This document shows positions 7,371 through 15,916 of a DNA stretch of 64,000 nt, piece after piece (the first letter of the stretch is position 1; each line of letters begins with the position of its first letter). Made by a program: the position numbers and the translations under genes. The DNA comes from Bordetella genomosp. 8 (GTDB lineage Bacteria; Pseudomonadota; Gammaproteobacteria; Burkholderiales; Burkholderiaceae_B): positions 1,302,001-1,366,000 of the forward strand of contig NZ_CP021108.1 in assembly GCF_002119685.1 (NCBI RefSeq). Direction: 5' to 3'. Under the pieces are notes generated by a model, which was not told where the DNA came from, ran no database searches, and saw nothing but the letters and a program-made list of their open reading frames with translations.

Positions 7371-8411
7371 TCAGCGAGTCTGTTCGATGCCGGCGGCGCG
7401 GATCAGCGTGCCGTAGCGTTCGGTCTCGTCACTGATGAACGTGCGGAAGGCGTCCGGTGTGGCCGGCGCGGCGGGCAGGAAGCCGAGTTCGGTCAGCCGT
7501 TGGCGTGTCTCCGGGCGGCGTAGCACGCTGTTGACGTCGGCATTTATCTTGCTCACGATGGCTGCCGGCGTGCCGGCGGGCGCCACGAAACCCAGCCATG
7601 CGCCATAACGGAAGCCGGGGTAGCCCGACTCGGCTATCGTGGGCACCTGGGGCAGTACGGCAAGCCTTTCGGCCGTGCTGACCGCAAGCGGGACCAGCCT
7701 GCCGGACTGCAGGAATGGCAGCACCGCGGACACTCCTGCGAACATCACCTGTATCTGATCACTCACGACGCCGACCGCCGCATCCGATGCGCTCTTGTAC
7801 GGAACATGCATCAATTTGATGTGCGCGCTGTGCATCAGCATTTCCATCGGCAGATGCTGCGCGCTGGCCAGGCCGCTGGAGCCGAAGTTGATCGTGCCGG
7901 GTCTGGCTCGCGCCAGCTCGACCAGTTCCTTCACCGAGCGTGCCGGGAGTCGCGGCGACGCCACCAGCACAAAGGGCGTCTCGCCGATCAGCGCGATGGG
8001 CGCGAAGTCCTTCAAGGGGACATAGGGAAGCCTGGCATACAACCATGGGTTGGCCGCCAGGGTAGTGTCGTTGGGAACCAGCAGCGTATAGCCGTCGGCG
8101 GGGGCGCGAGCGACCTGCTGTGCGCCGATGATGCTATTGGCGCCGACCTGGTTTTCCACGACCACGCCCTTGCCCCACATCGCGCTCAGCTTTTCGGCCA
8201 TGAAGCGCGACGCGATGTCGGCACCCGCGCCCGCCGCGAATGGCACGATGGCGCGCACCGGCTTGTCAGGGTACTCGGCATGGACGGTGGTACCCGACAG
8301 CAGGGTGGCCAACGCGATCGCGCCCCAGCCTGGATGCTTATGCCGGGTCCGTTTCGCTAGCTGCGCCCAGGCGGATCGTGACGCGCGCGGCGCCTTGTCC
8401 ATGGTGGCCAT
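7371..8411 (-). CDS. Bug/TctC-family periplasmic solute receptor
   Basis: 346 residues. The ATG at 8411 has GGAGG four bases upstream; other in-frame ATGs (8462, 8402) are less well placed. The long N-terminal region is followed by a hydrophobic signal ending at VHA-EYPDKPVRAIVPF. Family motifs: VVENQVGANSIIGAQ, PADGYTLLV, HVPYKSASDA. First gene of the minus-strand unit with the tartrate-dehydratase-like enolase and FAH genes, so the ligand is probably the hydroxy acid those enzymes consume. The divergent LysR gene starts 117 bp away and likely controls it. Confidence 0.88.
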   Translation of the reverse strand: MATMDKAPRASRSAWAQLAKRTRHKHPGWGAIALATLLSGTTVHAEYPDKPVRAIVPFAAGAGADIASRFMAEKLSAMWGKGVVVENQVGANSIIGAQQVARAPADGYTLLVPNDTTLAANPWLYARLPYVPLKDFAPIALIGETPFVLVASPRLPARSVKELVELARARPGTINFGSSGLASAQHLPMEMLMHSAHIKLMHVPYKSASDAAVGVVSDQIQVMFAGVSAVLPFLQSGRLVPLAVSTAERLAVLPQVPTIAESGYPGFRYGAWLGFVAPAGTPAAIVSKINADVNSVLRRPETRQRLTELGFLPAAPATPDAFRTFISDETERYGTLIRAAGIEQTR

Positions 8412-8460
8412 GTTGCCTCCGTTTTGTAGTTTGCCTGGGTATTCTGGACCGTGCCGAACC

Positions 8461-8500
8461 AACTAAAAATAATAGTTTTCAGATACCTTCCATCTATAAT
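8461..8500. promoter_or_regulatory. Divergent control region: dyad and -10 element for LysR gene
   Basis: AACTA-N7-TAGTT at 8461-8477 forms a 17-bp dyad, and a perfect TATAAT sits at 8495-8500 pointing at the LysR gene start (8529). No good -35 hexamer lies at the usual distance. The region separates the divergent Bug and LysR genes, the usual place for a LysR operator. Assignment is inference. Confidence 0.4.
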
Positions 8501-8528
8501 TTATATCGCCTTGTACAAGGAGACGCGG

Positions 8529-9440
8529 ATGGATCTGCGGCCGGTGCGGTATTTCCTGGCGGTGGCGGAGAAGGGCAGCATCAGCGCGGCCGCCGCGGTG
8601 TTGCACGTGGCCCAGTCGGCCATCAGCCGGCAGATACGCCTGCTGGAGGAAAGCCTGGGCGGCCCGCTGTTCGCACGCAGTGTCGCCGGCGTGGAGCTGA
8701 CCGACAGCGGTCTCATGTTCCTGGAGCGTGCCAGGTTCATCCTGCGTGAATTGCAGAGCGCCACCCAGGATGTCTCGGATTTCAACCGAGGGATGCGAGG
8801 CTCCAATCGCGACGTGCGTGGCACGGTGCGCATGTCGGCGGCTCCGACGGTGGGCCAGGCCCTGTACGGGCGGACCGCGCTGGATTTCCGCCCACGATTT
8901 CCGCAGGTCCGGCTCGAGCTGACCGAAAGCCCGACCGAGGACGCGTTGCATCGCCTGTCCGCGGGCACCATCGACATGGCTATCGTCTCGGATCCGGGCA
9001 ACCAGGAACACATCCGCTTCACGCCCTTGATGAGGCAGGAGATCGCCGTCTTCTGCCAACCGGGCAGCAAGCTGGCCGCCCGGTCCAGCCTGCACGCCCG
9101 TGAGCTGGCCAAGCTCCCGATCATCATTTCGCTGGGCTTGCGCAACAGCCTCGAAGCGCAGCACGGCGCGGTGCAGCCCGTCATACAGATGGATGGTGGA
9201 GAGGGCGCCGCGCAACTGGCCCGTGCCGGGGTCGGCGTGGTGGTGATGCCGGGGTCGGTCTCGCGGACATCGGCGATCTGGCAGGGCCTGGTGGCGGTGC
9301 CGATCCGGGCCTTCTCCGTCACGCGCATGCTTGCCGTTGCCAAGGGACGGCCCGTCAGCCTCGCCGCGAAAGCTTTCCGCGGCGCGATCGAAGAACACGT
9401 GGCCCAGTGCGTAAGCGAAGGCCTGTTTCTGGCGGCCTGA
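8529..9440 (+). CDS. LysR-family transcriptional regulator
   Basis: 303 residues from the ATG at 8529, with AAGGAGA upstream; the frame extends further 5' but without family similarity. The N-terminal winged helix-turn-helix is classical (LRPVRYFLAVAEKGSISAAA, then LHVAQSAISRQIRLLEESLG, residues about 3-50). An effector-binding domain follows from about 95. It is divergent from the Bug-enolase-FAH unit, the normal arrangement for an activator that also represses itself, and it likely senses the tartrate-like substrate or a product. Confidence 0.9.
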   Translation: MDLRPVRYFLAVAEKGSISAAAAVLHVAQSAISRQIRLLEESLGGPLFARSVAGVELTDSGLMFLERARFILRELQSATQDVSDFNRGMRGSNRDVRGTVRMSAAPTVGQALYGRTALDFRPRFPQVRLELTESPTEDALHRLSAGTIDMAIVSDPGNQEHIRFTPLMRQEIAVFCQPGSKLAARSSLHARELAKLPIIISLGLRNSLEAQHGAVQPVIQMDGGEGAAQLARAGVGVVVMPGSVSRTSAIWQGLVAVPIRAFSVTRMLAVAKGRPVSLAAKAFRGAIEEHVAQCVSEGLFLAA

Positions 9441-9455
9441 GCGCGGGGAAATCGG

Positions 9456-10466
9456 CTATTCGTCGGGGCCGTCGAACAGGGTGAAGGACGTTCCCACGCC
9501 CCGCGCTTGCGCGCGGTCGATAACGGCGCGGCCGACCATGATGTCGCTGATGGCGAAGCCACGGTGCCAGAAGACGATGCGGCCATCGCCTTCTTCACGG
9601 CCTGCCCGGCTTCCGTCGACGATCTCGCCGATTTCCGCGTGGAGCATGTCCCGGGTCAGCTTGCCTTGCACGATCAGCTCATGCAGCTGGCCGCCGACGC
9701 AGCACTGGCGCCAATCGTCCACCACTACCTTGGACGCCGTCAGTACCGTTGCGGGGTCGACCGCCATCTTCCAGCCGTAGCACACCAGCAGGCAGTCCGG
9801 CTTGAGCCATGCGTCCCGGATCAGTATTTCCGGTTTTTCAAGGCGCGTCGCCTCGACCACGATGTCAGCATCGCGGACGGCGGCCTCCGTGGAGTCGACG
9901 GCGACGGCTTTGATTTTCAGTTCCTCCCTGACGCGCTTGGCCAGCAGCTCACGGGTTTCGCTGCGCTTGCTGTGTATGCGGACTTCTTCCAGGTCGAACT
10001 GGCGGGCCATGAGGGCAATGTTCGCGAACGCCGTGCCGCGTGCGCCGATATGGCCCAGGATCTTGCTGCCCGATGGCGCCAGGTGGCGCGCGCCTATCGT
10101 GGTGACCGCCCCGGTTCTCCAGGTCGTGATGTCCGTTGCATCGATAATGGCCACCGGAACTCCCGTCTTCGGGTCGTACAGCGTCAGCATCGCCACTTCC
10201 GACGGTAGCCCGAGCTTGTAGTTGTCGACGTAGTCGCTGATGACCTTGACGCCCGAAAGCCCAGCTGGCTCGGCCCAGCCCACGAGGATATTCAGATGCC
10301 CGTTGAACCTGTCGTCCAGATCCACATGGGCCTTGGGCGGCAGGACCACCTTGCCCTGGGCATGCGCCTGCAATCCCCTGGCGACAATGTCCACGAGCTC
10401 GGCGCCGGCGGGTATGAGGTCGGAGACCTGTTCGCGATTGAGGATGCGGAAATCGACTTTGGCCAT
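9456..10466 (-). CDS. Ornithine cyclodeaminase / mu-crystallin family protein
   Basis: 336 residues. The Rossmann segment (ILGHIGARGTAFANIALMA, about 138-155) and the preceding TTWRTGAVTTIGARHLAP match the ornithine cyclodeaminase/mu-crystallin family, which includes ornithine cyclodeaminase, alanine dehydrogenase, ketimine reductases and N-carboxyalkyl amino acid enzymes. Which reaction applies cannot be told. It lies 36 bp downstream of a Bug gene, with AAGGGA before its ATG, and the two follow a LysR gene on the same strand. The receptor may therefore bind an amino-acid-like or imino compound. Confidence 0.85.
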   Translation of the reverse strand: MAKVDFRILNREQVSDLIPAGAELVDIVARGLQAHAQGKVVLPPKAHVDLDDRFNGHLNILVGWAEPAGLSGVKVISDYVDNYKLGLPSEVAMLTLYDPKTGVPVAIIDATDITTWRTGAVTTIGARHLAPSGSKILGHIGARGTAFANIALMARQFDLEEVRIHSKRSETRELLAKRVREELKIKAVAVDSTEAAVRDADIVVEATRLEKPEILIRDAWLKPDCLLVCYGWKMAVDPATVLTASKVVVDDWRQCCVGGQLHELIVQGKLTRDMLHAEIGEIVDGSRAGREEGDGRIVFWHRGFAISDIMVGRAVIDRAQARGVGTSFTLFDGPDE

Positions 10467-10502
10467 ATTGGTCCCTTGCTGGTGTGGATCGTTATGTTGA
10501 CG

Positions 10503-11474
10503 TTAGTTGGCCTGCACGCCGGCGGTTTTGATGACCGCGGTCCATTTGGCGGTTTCGGATGCCACGAAGGCCGCGGCCTCCTTGGTCGTCCACGAGACGG
10601 TCGACGCGCCCATTTCTTCGTAGCGCTTGCGGAAGGCAGGGGATGCCAGGATCTCGCGTAGTTCCTTGCCGAGCGTATTCACCACCGAGTCCGGGGTGCC
10701 GGTGCGGGTCACCAGCGCGTACCAGGATATGGCCTCGAACCCCTTCATTCCGGCTTCGTCCATGGTCGGCACGTCGGGCAAGGCCACCAGCCGCGTGGAG
10801 GACGCCACGCCCAGGGCGCGCACCTTGCCGCCGCGTATCAGGGGGATCGAACCCACACTGTCGTAGAACATCATGTCCACCTGGCCGCCGAGGAGATCGC
10901 GCACGGCCACATTGCTTCCCTGGTATGGAATGGTTGCGAAGCTGATTCCCTCCTGCGTCCGCATCAGTTCGCCCGCCAGATGCGAGAATGCGCCCAACGT
11001 GGTGCCGAAACTCAGTTTGCCAGGGTGCGCGCGCGCGAAAGCGATCAGTTGCCCGACGCTTTCCGCTTCCACCTTCGGGTTGACCAGCAATATCTGCGGC
11101 GCTTCGACCAGCACGGACACGACCTCGAAATCGCGCTGGGGATCATAGGAAAGGGATTTGAACAACGCTTTCTGGGTTGCCAGGTTCGAGGCGGGGGACA
11201 ACACCAGCGTATAGCCGTCGGCCGGCTGGCGCATCGCATAATCGAAGCCGATATTGCCCGATGCTCCAGACCGGTTTTCCACGATCACAGGCTGGTTGAG
11301 GCGTCCTTGCAGTTCCTGGGCGACGTCGCGCGCAACGCGATCCGGCATTCCGCCGGCCGGATAGGGCACGACCAGGTGGATGGGCTTGGATGGGTAGCCG
11401 TCGTCCGGATTTTGCGCGCTGGCGGTACCAATCGCCGCCAGCGCCATGATGGATGCGGTGATGAGCGCTCGCAT
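10503..11474 (-). CDS. Bug/TctC-family periplasmic solute receptor
   Basis: 323 residues from the ATG at 11474, which has AAGGGG five bases upstream. A Sec signal peptide (MRALITASIMALAAIGTASA) precedes mature sequence with YPSKPIHLVVPYPAGG, IVENRSGASGNIG, PADGYTLVL and VRDLLGGQVD. Upstream on the same strand is a LysR gene, downstream the ornithine-cyclodeaminase-family gene. A 20-bp palindrome lies 57 bp upstream of the start. No permease genes nearby. Confidence 0.89.
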   Translation of the reverse strand: MRALITASIMALAAIGTASAQNPDDGYPSKPIHLVVPYPAGGMPDRVARDVAQELQGRLNQPVIVENRSGASGNIGFDYAMRQPADGYTLVLSPASNLATQKALFKSLSYDPQRDFEVVSVLVEAPQILLVNPKVEAESVGQLIAFARAHPGKLSFGTTLGAFSHLAGELMRTQEGISFATIPYQGSNVAVRDLLGGQVDMMFYDSVGSIPLIRGGKVRALGVASSTRLVALPDVPTMDEAGMKGFEAISWYALVTRTGTPDSVVNTLGKELREILASPAFRKRYEEMGASTVSWTTKEAAAFVASETAKWTAVIKTAGVQAN

Positions 11475-11530
11475 GATTTCCCCTTGGCTGTCGTTGTGTG
11501 CTTTGCACAAGTCTCGGCCAGATCGGGCGC

Positions 11531-11550
11531 AAAAACAAAATATTGTTTTT
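11531..11550. promoter_or_regulatory. 20-bp AT-rich palindrome upstream of Bug gene
   Basis: AAAAACAA (11531-11538) and TTGTTTTT (11543-11550) are perfect inverted arms around AATA, in otherwise GC-rich DNA. The site lies between the LysR gene (ends 11596) and the Bug start (11474). It is a plausible operator for that LysR protein; a terminator for the LysR transcript is less likely because the stem has almost no GC. Confidence 0.45.
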
Positions 11551-11595
11551 GAATACAACCCCAAGTTTGCGGCTATGCAGCATCAGGGTTAACAG

Positions 11596-12534
11596 CTATG
11601 CGCGGCCGGCCCTCCGCTTGTAGTGCGTGCGTATGTACTCGCCGCAGTATGCGGCGAATTGCTGCACCGCCCGCCTGGGTTTCATCCCGGCGGCTTGAGC
11701 GATGCCCAATGTGATCGCGCCGACTTCGCCGCTGAAGGGACGGACCGCGAATTCGGCGCCGTCGACGGTGCGGGTGGATTTCAACGGAAAGTTCAGGATG
11801 CTGTATCCCAGGCCGTTGGCGACCAGGCCGCGCACGACTTCGGGCTGAGCGGATTGGAATACGGGTGTGGGACGCTCGCCCAGGGAATCGAAAAGCCGCG
11901 AAAAATATTCACGGCTGTGAGGCAGGTCAAGCATCACATAAGGCACCGTCAGCAGGCTGGGGATGGGGATGGTGCGGCGGGATGCGAGTGGATGGTTCTT
12001 CGGCAGGATGACGTATGGCGGCAGCGTCAGCAGCGGCTGGAAGTCGATGGTATCGCCGGTGTCGATGTCGTAGGTCAGTGCGACGTCCAGCGAACCGTCG
12101 TACAGCCCATCCAGCAACTCGTTCTGCGGCGCTTCGCGGGTGCGGAAGCTGATGCCCGTGTGTGCCTTCATGAACCGGCTGATCAGGCCCGGCAACAGCG
12201 GTGGCGCCAGGGACGTCAGGCAACCCAGCGCGATATCGCCGGACAGGCCCGCATCGATGTCCCGCGCGGCGTTCTGCAGCTCTTCGGCATTCTTCAGCAG
12301 CGCTCGGGCGCGCCCCAGCATTTCCTGTCCAGCCTGGGTCAGGGAAAGTCCTGAGGCGTGGTGGCGGATGAACAGTTGCACACCGAAGCTGGACTCCAGC
12401 TCGGCCAGGGCCGTGGACATGGACGGCTGCGAGATATGCAGCGCCTTGGCGGCCGCCGTGAACGAGAGGGTTTCGGCCGTCGCCACAAAATAGCGCAGCT
12501 GGCGCAGGGAGTAATGAAGCTGCGGAAGGCGCAC
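11596..12534 (-). CDS. LysR-family transcriptional regulator
   Basis: 312 residues. The N-terminal helix-turn-helix (LRQLRYFVATAETLSFTAAA, then LHISQPSMSTALAELESSFG, about 10-60) is typical. The C-terminal effector domain includes GCLTSLAPPLLPGLISRF and a CysB/CbbR-like fold. The ATG at 12534 is the only sensible start. It is transcribed in the same direction as the downstream Bug and cyclodeaminase-family genes, with a palindrome in the gap, and probably controls them. Confidence 0.88.
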   Translation of the reverse strand: MRLPQLHYSLRQLRYFVATAETLSFTAAAKALHISQPSMSTALAELESSFGVQLFIRHHASGLSLTQAGQEMLGRARALLKNAEELQNAARDIDAGLSGDIALGCLTSLAPPLLPGLISRFMKAHTGISFRTREAPQNELLDGLYDGSLDVALTYDIDTGDTIDFQPLLTLPPYVILPKNHPLASRRTIPIPSLLTVPYVMLDLPHSREYFSRLFDSLGERPTPVFQSAQPEVVRGLVANGLGYSILNFPLKSTRTVDGAEFAVRPFSGEVGAITLGIAQAAGMKPRRAVQQFAAYCGEYIRTHYKRRAGRA

Positions 12535-12721
12535 GGGTAGGCTCCCACATGATCGACGGAGCAGTATTGCATAGCCAAAGGCTTGCTTCGGTGCGCCAAC
12601 AATATATTTCCCCGATGCGGGGCGTATGCATCCAGGTACGTGTAAATCTCGACGGCCGAGCGGTCGTGCATGTCAGCGGCAGGACAAGGCATGGCTGCCA
12701 GCCAGATAGTGACGCGCAAAG

Positions 12722-12751
12722 AAAAAGGCGAATCTTGCGATTCGCCTTTTT
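12722..12751 (-). terminator. Intrinsic terminator after tRNA-Gly
   Basis: A 13-bp stem, AAAAAGGCGAATC pairing with GATTCGCCTTTTT, encloses a TTGC loop. On the minus strand it ends in a U-tract about 45 bp downstream of the tRNA-Gly gene. The A/T ends make it usable on both strands, so it may also protect the LysR promoter side. Confidence 0.8.
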
Positions 12752-12793
12752 TGATCGGCCCGCAGGCTGTTCACCAGCCCGCATGCCAAATTC

Positions 12794-12869
12794 TGGAGCG
12801 GGAAACGAGTCTCGAACTCGCGACCTCAACCTTGGCAAGGTTGCGCTCTACCAACTGAGCTATTCCCGC
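12794..12869 (-). tRNA. tRNA-Gly (anticodon GCC)
   Basis: 76 nt with an encoded 3' CCA. On the minus strand it begins GCGGGAATAGCTCAG, has the D-loop GTTGGTAGAGC, anticodon stem-loop centred on TTGCCAA (anticodon GCC), the T-loop GTTCGAA, and an acceptor stem GCGGGAA/TTCCCGC. An identical copy lies at 56981-57056. Confidence 0.97.
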
Positions 12870-12915
12870 GTACTGGCTGGCCTGGCGCGGTGCCTGGGTC
12901 AGCAGCAAGACCGGC

Positions 12916-12943
12916 ATTATACATAAATCCTGGCGCCTGTCTT
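12916..12943 (-). promoter_or_regulatory. Predicted promoter of tRNA-Gly
   Basis: On the minus strand, TATAAT (12921-12916) is preceded by AAGACA (12943-12938) with a 16-bp spacer. Transcription would start about 40 nt upstream of the mature tRNA 5' end. Confidence 0.55.
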
Positions 12944-13218
12944 TCCAGCCGAAGGGCCCTCGGCAAACGGGCCGGCGGCACCGCTGGCGCGGAACGCCAC
13001 GCGTGGGCTGACAGTGACGATACAAGAAGCATCAGCGCTTCCGGGCAAGCCCCACGCGGGCGTACGGCCGGGGCAACGTGCGCTTACCTGCCAAGTCTCT
13101 GGTTACATCCATTCGTGTGGCGTCGCGTGCGGAGTCTTTAGGATGTAGGCCTCATGGCAGAGCTGTATGGCGCTGAGCCGCCTGCCTGGTCCATAGCCCC
13201 CACTCCCTGAAACAAGCC
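12944..13218. other. Non-coding gap, nothing recognised
   Basis: With the tRNA promoter to its left, this completes a gene-free stretch from 12870 to 13218. Reading frames here are short and unlike any family I know. It should hold the promoter of the DUF481 gene, but I see no convincing hexamer pair, repeat or small RNA. Confidence 0.5.
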
Positions 13219-14277
13219 ATGCCGAACCACGCCTACGCGGCGCCGTGCCGCCGCATTGTCCGTTTTCTCCTGCTGTCCTCCCTGGCCTTGTTCGCCGCCT
13301 GCGCGCAGGCCGGCACGGTGTGGATGGACAATGGCGACCGCATCACGGGCAACATCCTGTCCCTGGACAACGGCATCCTGCTGGTGAACACCCCCTACGG
13401 CGGCGACGTGCGCCTGCAGTTCAAGCACGTAAAGACCTTGCAGAGCGACAAGGCGCTGGTCATCCGCGACAAGTCCGTGGAGCACGACTACTACGCCAAG
13501 CTGGTGAGCGCCGACCAGGGCAAGGTGCAGGTGGAGGGCGTGCAGCGCAGCCCGGACGGCGATAACGAGGTCAAGACCGACGTCGCGCTTTCGTCGCTGC
13601 AAAGCATGACGGCGCCCAAGCCATTGCTCGGCGAGACGGCGGTGAAGGGCAAGCTGGACTTGTCACTGGCGCAGAAAACCGCGTCGGTCAATTCGCAGAA
13701 TTACGCGGCCGCGTTTTCCCTGGATGCGCGCCGCGGACTGTGGCGCAATGTCCTCAGCGCGGCCTACAACCGCAGCAAGGACGGCGATGACGTCGGCACG
13801 GACAACTACGGCGGCGACTACGCGCTGGACCGCTTCCTGACCGAGAAGGCGTTCTGGCAGGGCCGCATCCGCTACAAGCGCGACTTCGTCGAGGAAGTCA
13901 GCCGCCAGACCGCCTACGGCACCGGCCCGGGCTATCAGTTCTGGGATGACGAACTGGGGGCGTTCTCGCTGTCGGCGCTGGTGGGACGAGTGGAATACGG
14001 CTACAGCGACGGCGGCAACGAAGGCTTCTTCGCCGGCGGATTGCGCTGGAACTACACGCGCTACCTGAGCGGCAAGCAATTCCAGGTGTACACCAACGGC
14101 GAATTCTATCGGGCGCTGGGCGACGCCGGCTTCGGCCTGAACGGCGAAGTCGGCCTGCGCTACAACATCAACAGCACCTTGTCGCTGTACGTGAAATACG
14201 CGCGCGACCTGGTTACCGGCACCCGCGAAAGCATGAACGAGTCCATCTACGGCACGGGCGTGGGCTGGAGCTTCTAG
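13219..14277 (+). CDS. DUF481-domain outer-membrane protein (YdiY-like)
   Basis: 352 residues. A signal peptide (about 1-32, ending ACAQA) is followed by a small N-terminal domain with VWMDNGDRITGNILSLDNG, a beta-rich module seen at the front of DUF481 proteins, and a DUF481 domain from about 145 to the end. The latter shows alternating barrel-like strands (AAYNRSKDGDD, WQGRIRYKRDF, YGTGVGWSF) and a terminal Phe, consistent with an outer-membrane beta-barrel. Function unknown for the family. It converges with the urt operon, so it is its own unit. Confidence 0.8.
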   Translation: MPNHAYAAPCRRIVRFLLLSSLALFAACAQAGTVWMDNGDRITGNILSLDNGILLVNTPYGGDVRLQFKHVKTLQSDKALVIRDKSVEHDYYAKLVSADQGKVQVEGVQRSPDGDNEVKTDVALSSLQSMTAPKPLLGETAVKGKLDLSLAQKTASVNSQNYAAAFSLDARRGLWRNVLSAAYNRSKDGDDVGTDNYGGDYALDRFLTEKAFWQGRIRYKRDFVEEVSRQTAYGTGPGYQFWDDELGAFSLSALVGRVEYGYSDGGNEGFFAGGLRWNYTRYLSGKQFQVYTNGEFYRALGDAGFGLNGEVGLRYNINSTLSLYVKYARDLVTGTRESMNESIYGTGVGWSF

Positions 14278-14355
14278 GCCTTCCGGGCCTCCGCGGCTGG
14301 CTGCGGACCGGCTCGGGCGGCCCTGCCCAGGCCCGTCCCACGCGGCACGGTGCCC

Positions 14356-15054
14356 TCAAACGGAAAGATGGCGCCGGACTTCCGCGTCGCCCATCGCGGC
14401 CTGCTCGCCGCGCGCCACGACCTCGCCGCGCGACATGACGACGAAGCGGTCGGCCAGTTCGTGGGCGAAGTCGAAGTACTGCTCGCACAGCAGGATGCCG
14501 ATGTCGCCGCGTTCCCGCAGCAGGCGGATGACGCGGCCGATGTCTTTGATGATGGAAGGCTGTATGCCTTCTGTCGGCTCATCGAAGATGATCAGCTTCG
14601 GTTCGGCGACCAGGGCCCGCGCGATGGCCAGTTGCTGCTGCTGGCCGCCGGACAGATCGCCGCCGCGGCGCGCCAGCATGGTCTTCAGCACGGGAAAGAG
14701 TTCGAAGACTTCGTCCTTGATGCGCCGCGCCTTGGAGCCCGAGAACGCCGCCATGCCCATGACGATGTTTTCTTCCACCGTCAGGCGGGCGAAGATGTCG
14801 CGGCCCTGCGGCACGTAGGCCATGCCCATGGCGGCCCGCCGGTGCGGGGGCAACTTCGAAACGTCCTGGCCTTCGAACAGTACCTTGCCGCTGGCCAGCG
14901 GCAGTACGCCCATCAGGCATTTCAGCAGCGTGGTCTTGCCCACGCCGTTGCGGCCCAGCAGGGCCAGGCATTCGCCCTGCCTGACGTCCAGCGATACGCC
15001 GCGCAGGGTGTGGCTGCCGCCGTAGTATTGATTGATGGCTTGTACGTCGAGCAT
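14356..15054 (-). CDS. urtE: Urea ABC transporter ATP-binding protein UrtE
   Basis: 232 residues. Walker A GRNGVGKT (about 34-41), signature LSGGQQQQLAIARAL, Walker B LIIFDEPTEGIQP and the following His-loop region are intact. TEGIQPSIIKDIGRVI and CEQYFDFAHELADRF are typical of UrtE rather than LivF. It pairs with UrtD in energising uptake of urea by the UrtBC permease at the inner membrane. Last gene of the operon, one base after urtD. Confidence 0.93.
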   Translation of the reverse strand: MLDVQAINQYYGGSHTLRGVSLDVRQGECLALLGRNGVGKTTLLKCLMGVLPLASGKVLFEGQDVSKLPPHRRAAMGMAYVPQGRDIFARLTVEENIVMGMAAFSGSKARRIKDEVFELFPVLKTMLARRGGDLSGGQQQQLAIARALVAEPKLIIFDEPTEGIQPSIIKDIGRVIRLLRERGDIGILLCEQYFDFAHELADRFVVMSRGEVVARGEQAAMGDAEVRRHLSV

Positions 15055-15055
15055 G

Positions 15056-15916
15056 TCAACGGCCCAAGTAAACTTCGATAACCCGTGGATGGGCTTGGAC
15101 CTCGGCCATGCTGCCTTCGGCCAGGACCGAGCCTTCGTGCAGTACGGTGACCTTGCCGTCGCCGGCGATGCCGGTCACGAAATCCATATCGTGCTCCACC
15201 ACCATCAGCGAGTGCCGGCCCCGCAGTTCGTTCAGCAGCTCGCCCGTGCGTTCGGTTTCGGCGTCGGTCATGCCGGCCACCGGCTCGTCCAGCAGCAGCA
15301 GGCGCGGCTCCTGCATCAACAGCATGCCGATCTCCAGCCACTGTTTCTGCCCGTGCGACAACAGGCCGGCCGGACGGTAGGCCTCCGCCGTCAGGCGGAT
15401 CAGCGCGAGCGTTTCGGCGATGCGGTCCGCCTGCGCGCTGTCCAGCCGGGCGAACAGCGTGGGCCGCACACGTTTATCGGTCTTCATCGCCAGTTCCAGG
15501 TTCTCGAACACGGTGTGGTTCTCGAAGACCGTGGGGCGCTGGAATTTTCGGCCGATCCCGGCATGCGCGATCTGCGCCTCGTTCAGCGTGGTCAGGTCGA
15601 TGTTCTGGCCGAAAAAGGCCGATCCGGATGTGGGCCGGGTCTTGCCGGTGATCACGTCCATCATCGTTGTCTTGCCGGCGCCGTTGGGACCGATGATGCA
15701 GCGCAGCTCGCCGACGCTGATGTCCAGCGTCAGGTTGTTGAGTGCCTTGAAACCGTCGAAACTGACGGTGATGCCATCCAGGTACAGGATCGCCCCGTGC
15801 GTGGTGTCGACGTCCCTGGAGTTGACGCGCCCATAGCTTGCGCTGCCGCTGGGGCCGTCGTTTTCCGCAAGCGGCGGCTCGGCGGGCACGTGCGGGGGTA
15901 TTGCTTCGCGGCTCAT
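15056..15916 (-). CDS. urtD: Urea ABC transporter ATP-binding protein UrtD
   Basis: 286 residues. Walker A GPNGAGKT, signature region LSHGQKQWLEIGMLL and Walker B LLLLDEPVAGMTD are present. The LSHGQKQW signature is characteristic of UrtD. The first ~40 residues (Pro/Ser-rich) are an N-terminal extension common in this group. The ATG at 15916 overlaps the urtC stop by four bases (ATGA), so translation is coupled. Confidence 0.93.
   Translation of the reverse strand: MSREAIPPHVPAEPPLAENDGPSGSASYGRVNSRDVDTTHGAILYLDGITVSFDGFKALNNLTLDISVGELRCIIGPNGAGKTTMMDVITGKTRPTSGSAFFGQNIDLTTLNEAQIAHAGIGRKFQRPTVFENHTVFENLELAMKTDKRVRPTLFARLDSAQADRIAETLALIRLTAEAYRPAGLLSHGQKQWLEIGMLLMQEPRLLLLDEPVAGMTDAETERTGELLNELRGRHSLMVVEHDMDFVTGIAGDGKVTVLHEGSVLAEGSMAEVQAHPRVIEVYLGR

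Noticed and set aside
12700..13218. Integrative element attachment site at the first tRNA-Gly
   Set aside because: No integrase, transposase or partial tRNA repeat is adjacent; the only repeat is the complete second tRNA gene at 57 kb.
14278..14355. Terminator between DUF481 and urtE
   Set aside because: The GC-rich stretch has short inverted pieces but no stable stem with a U-tract on either strand.
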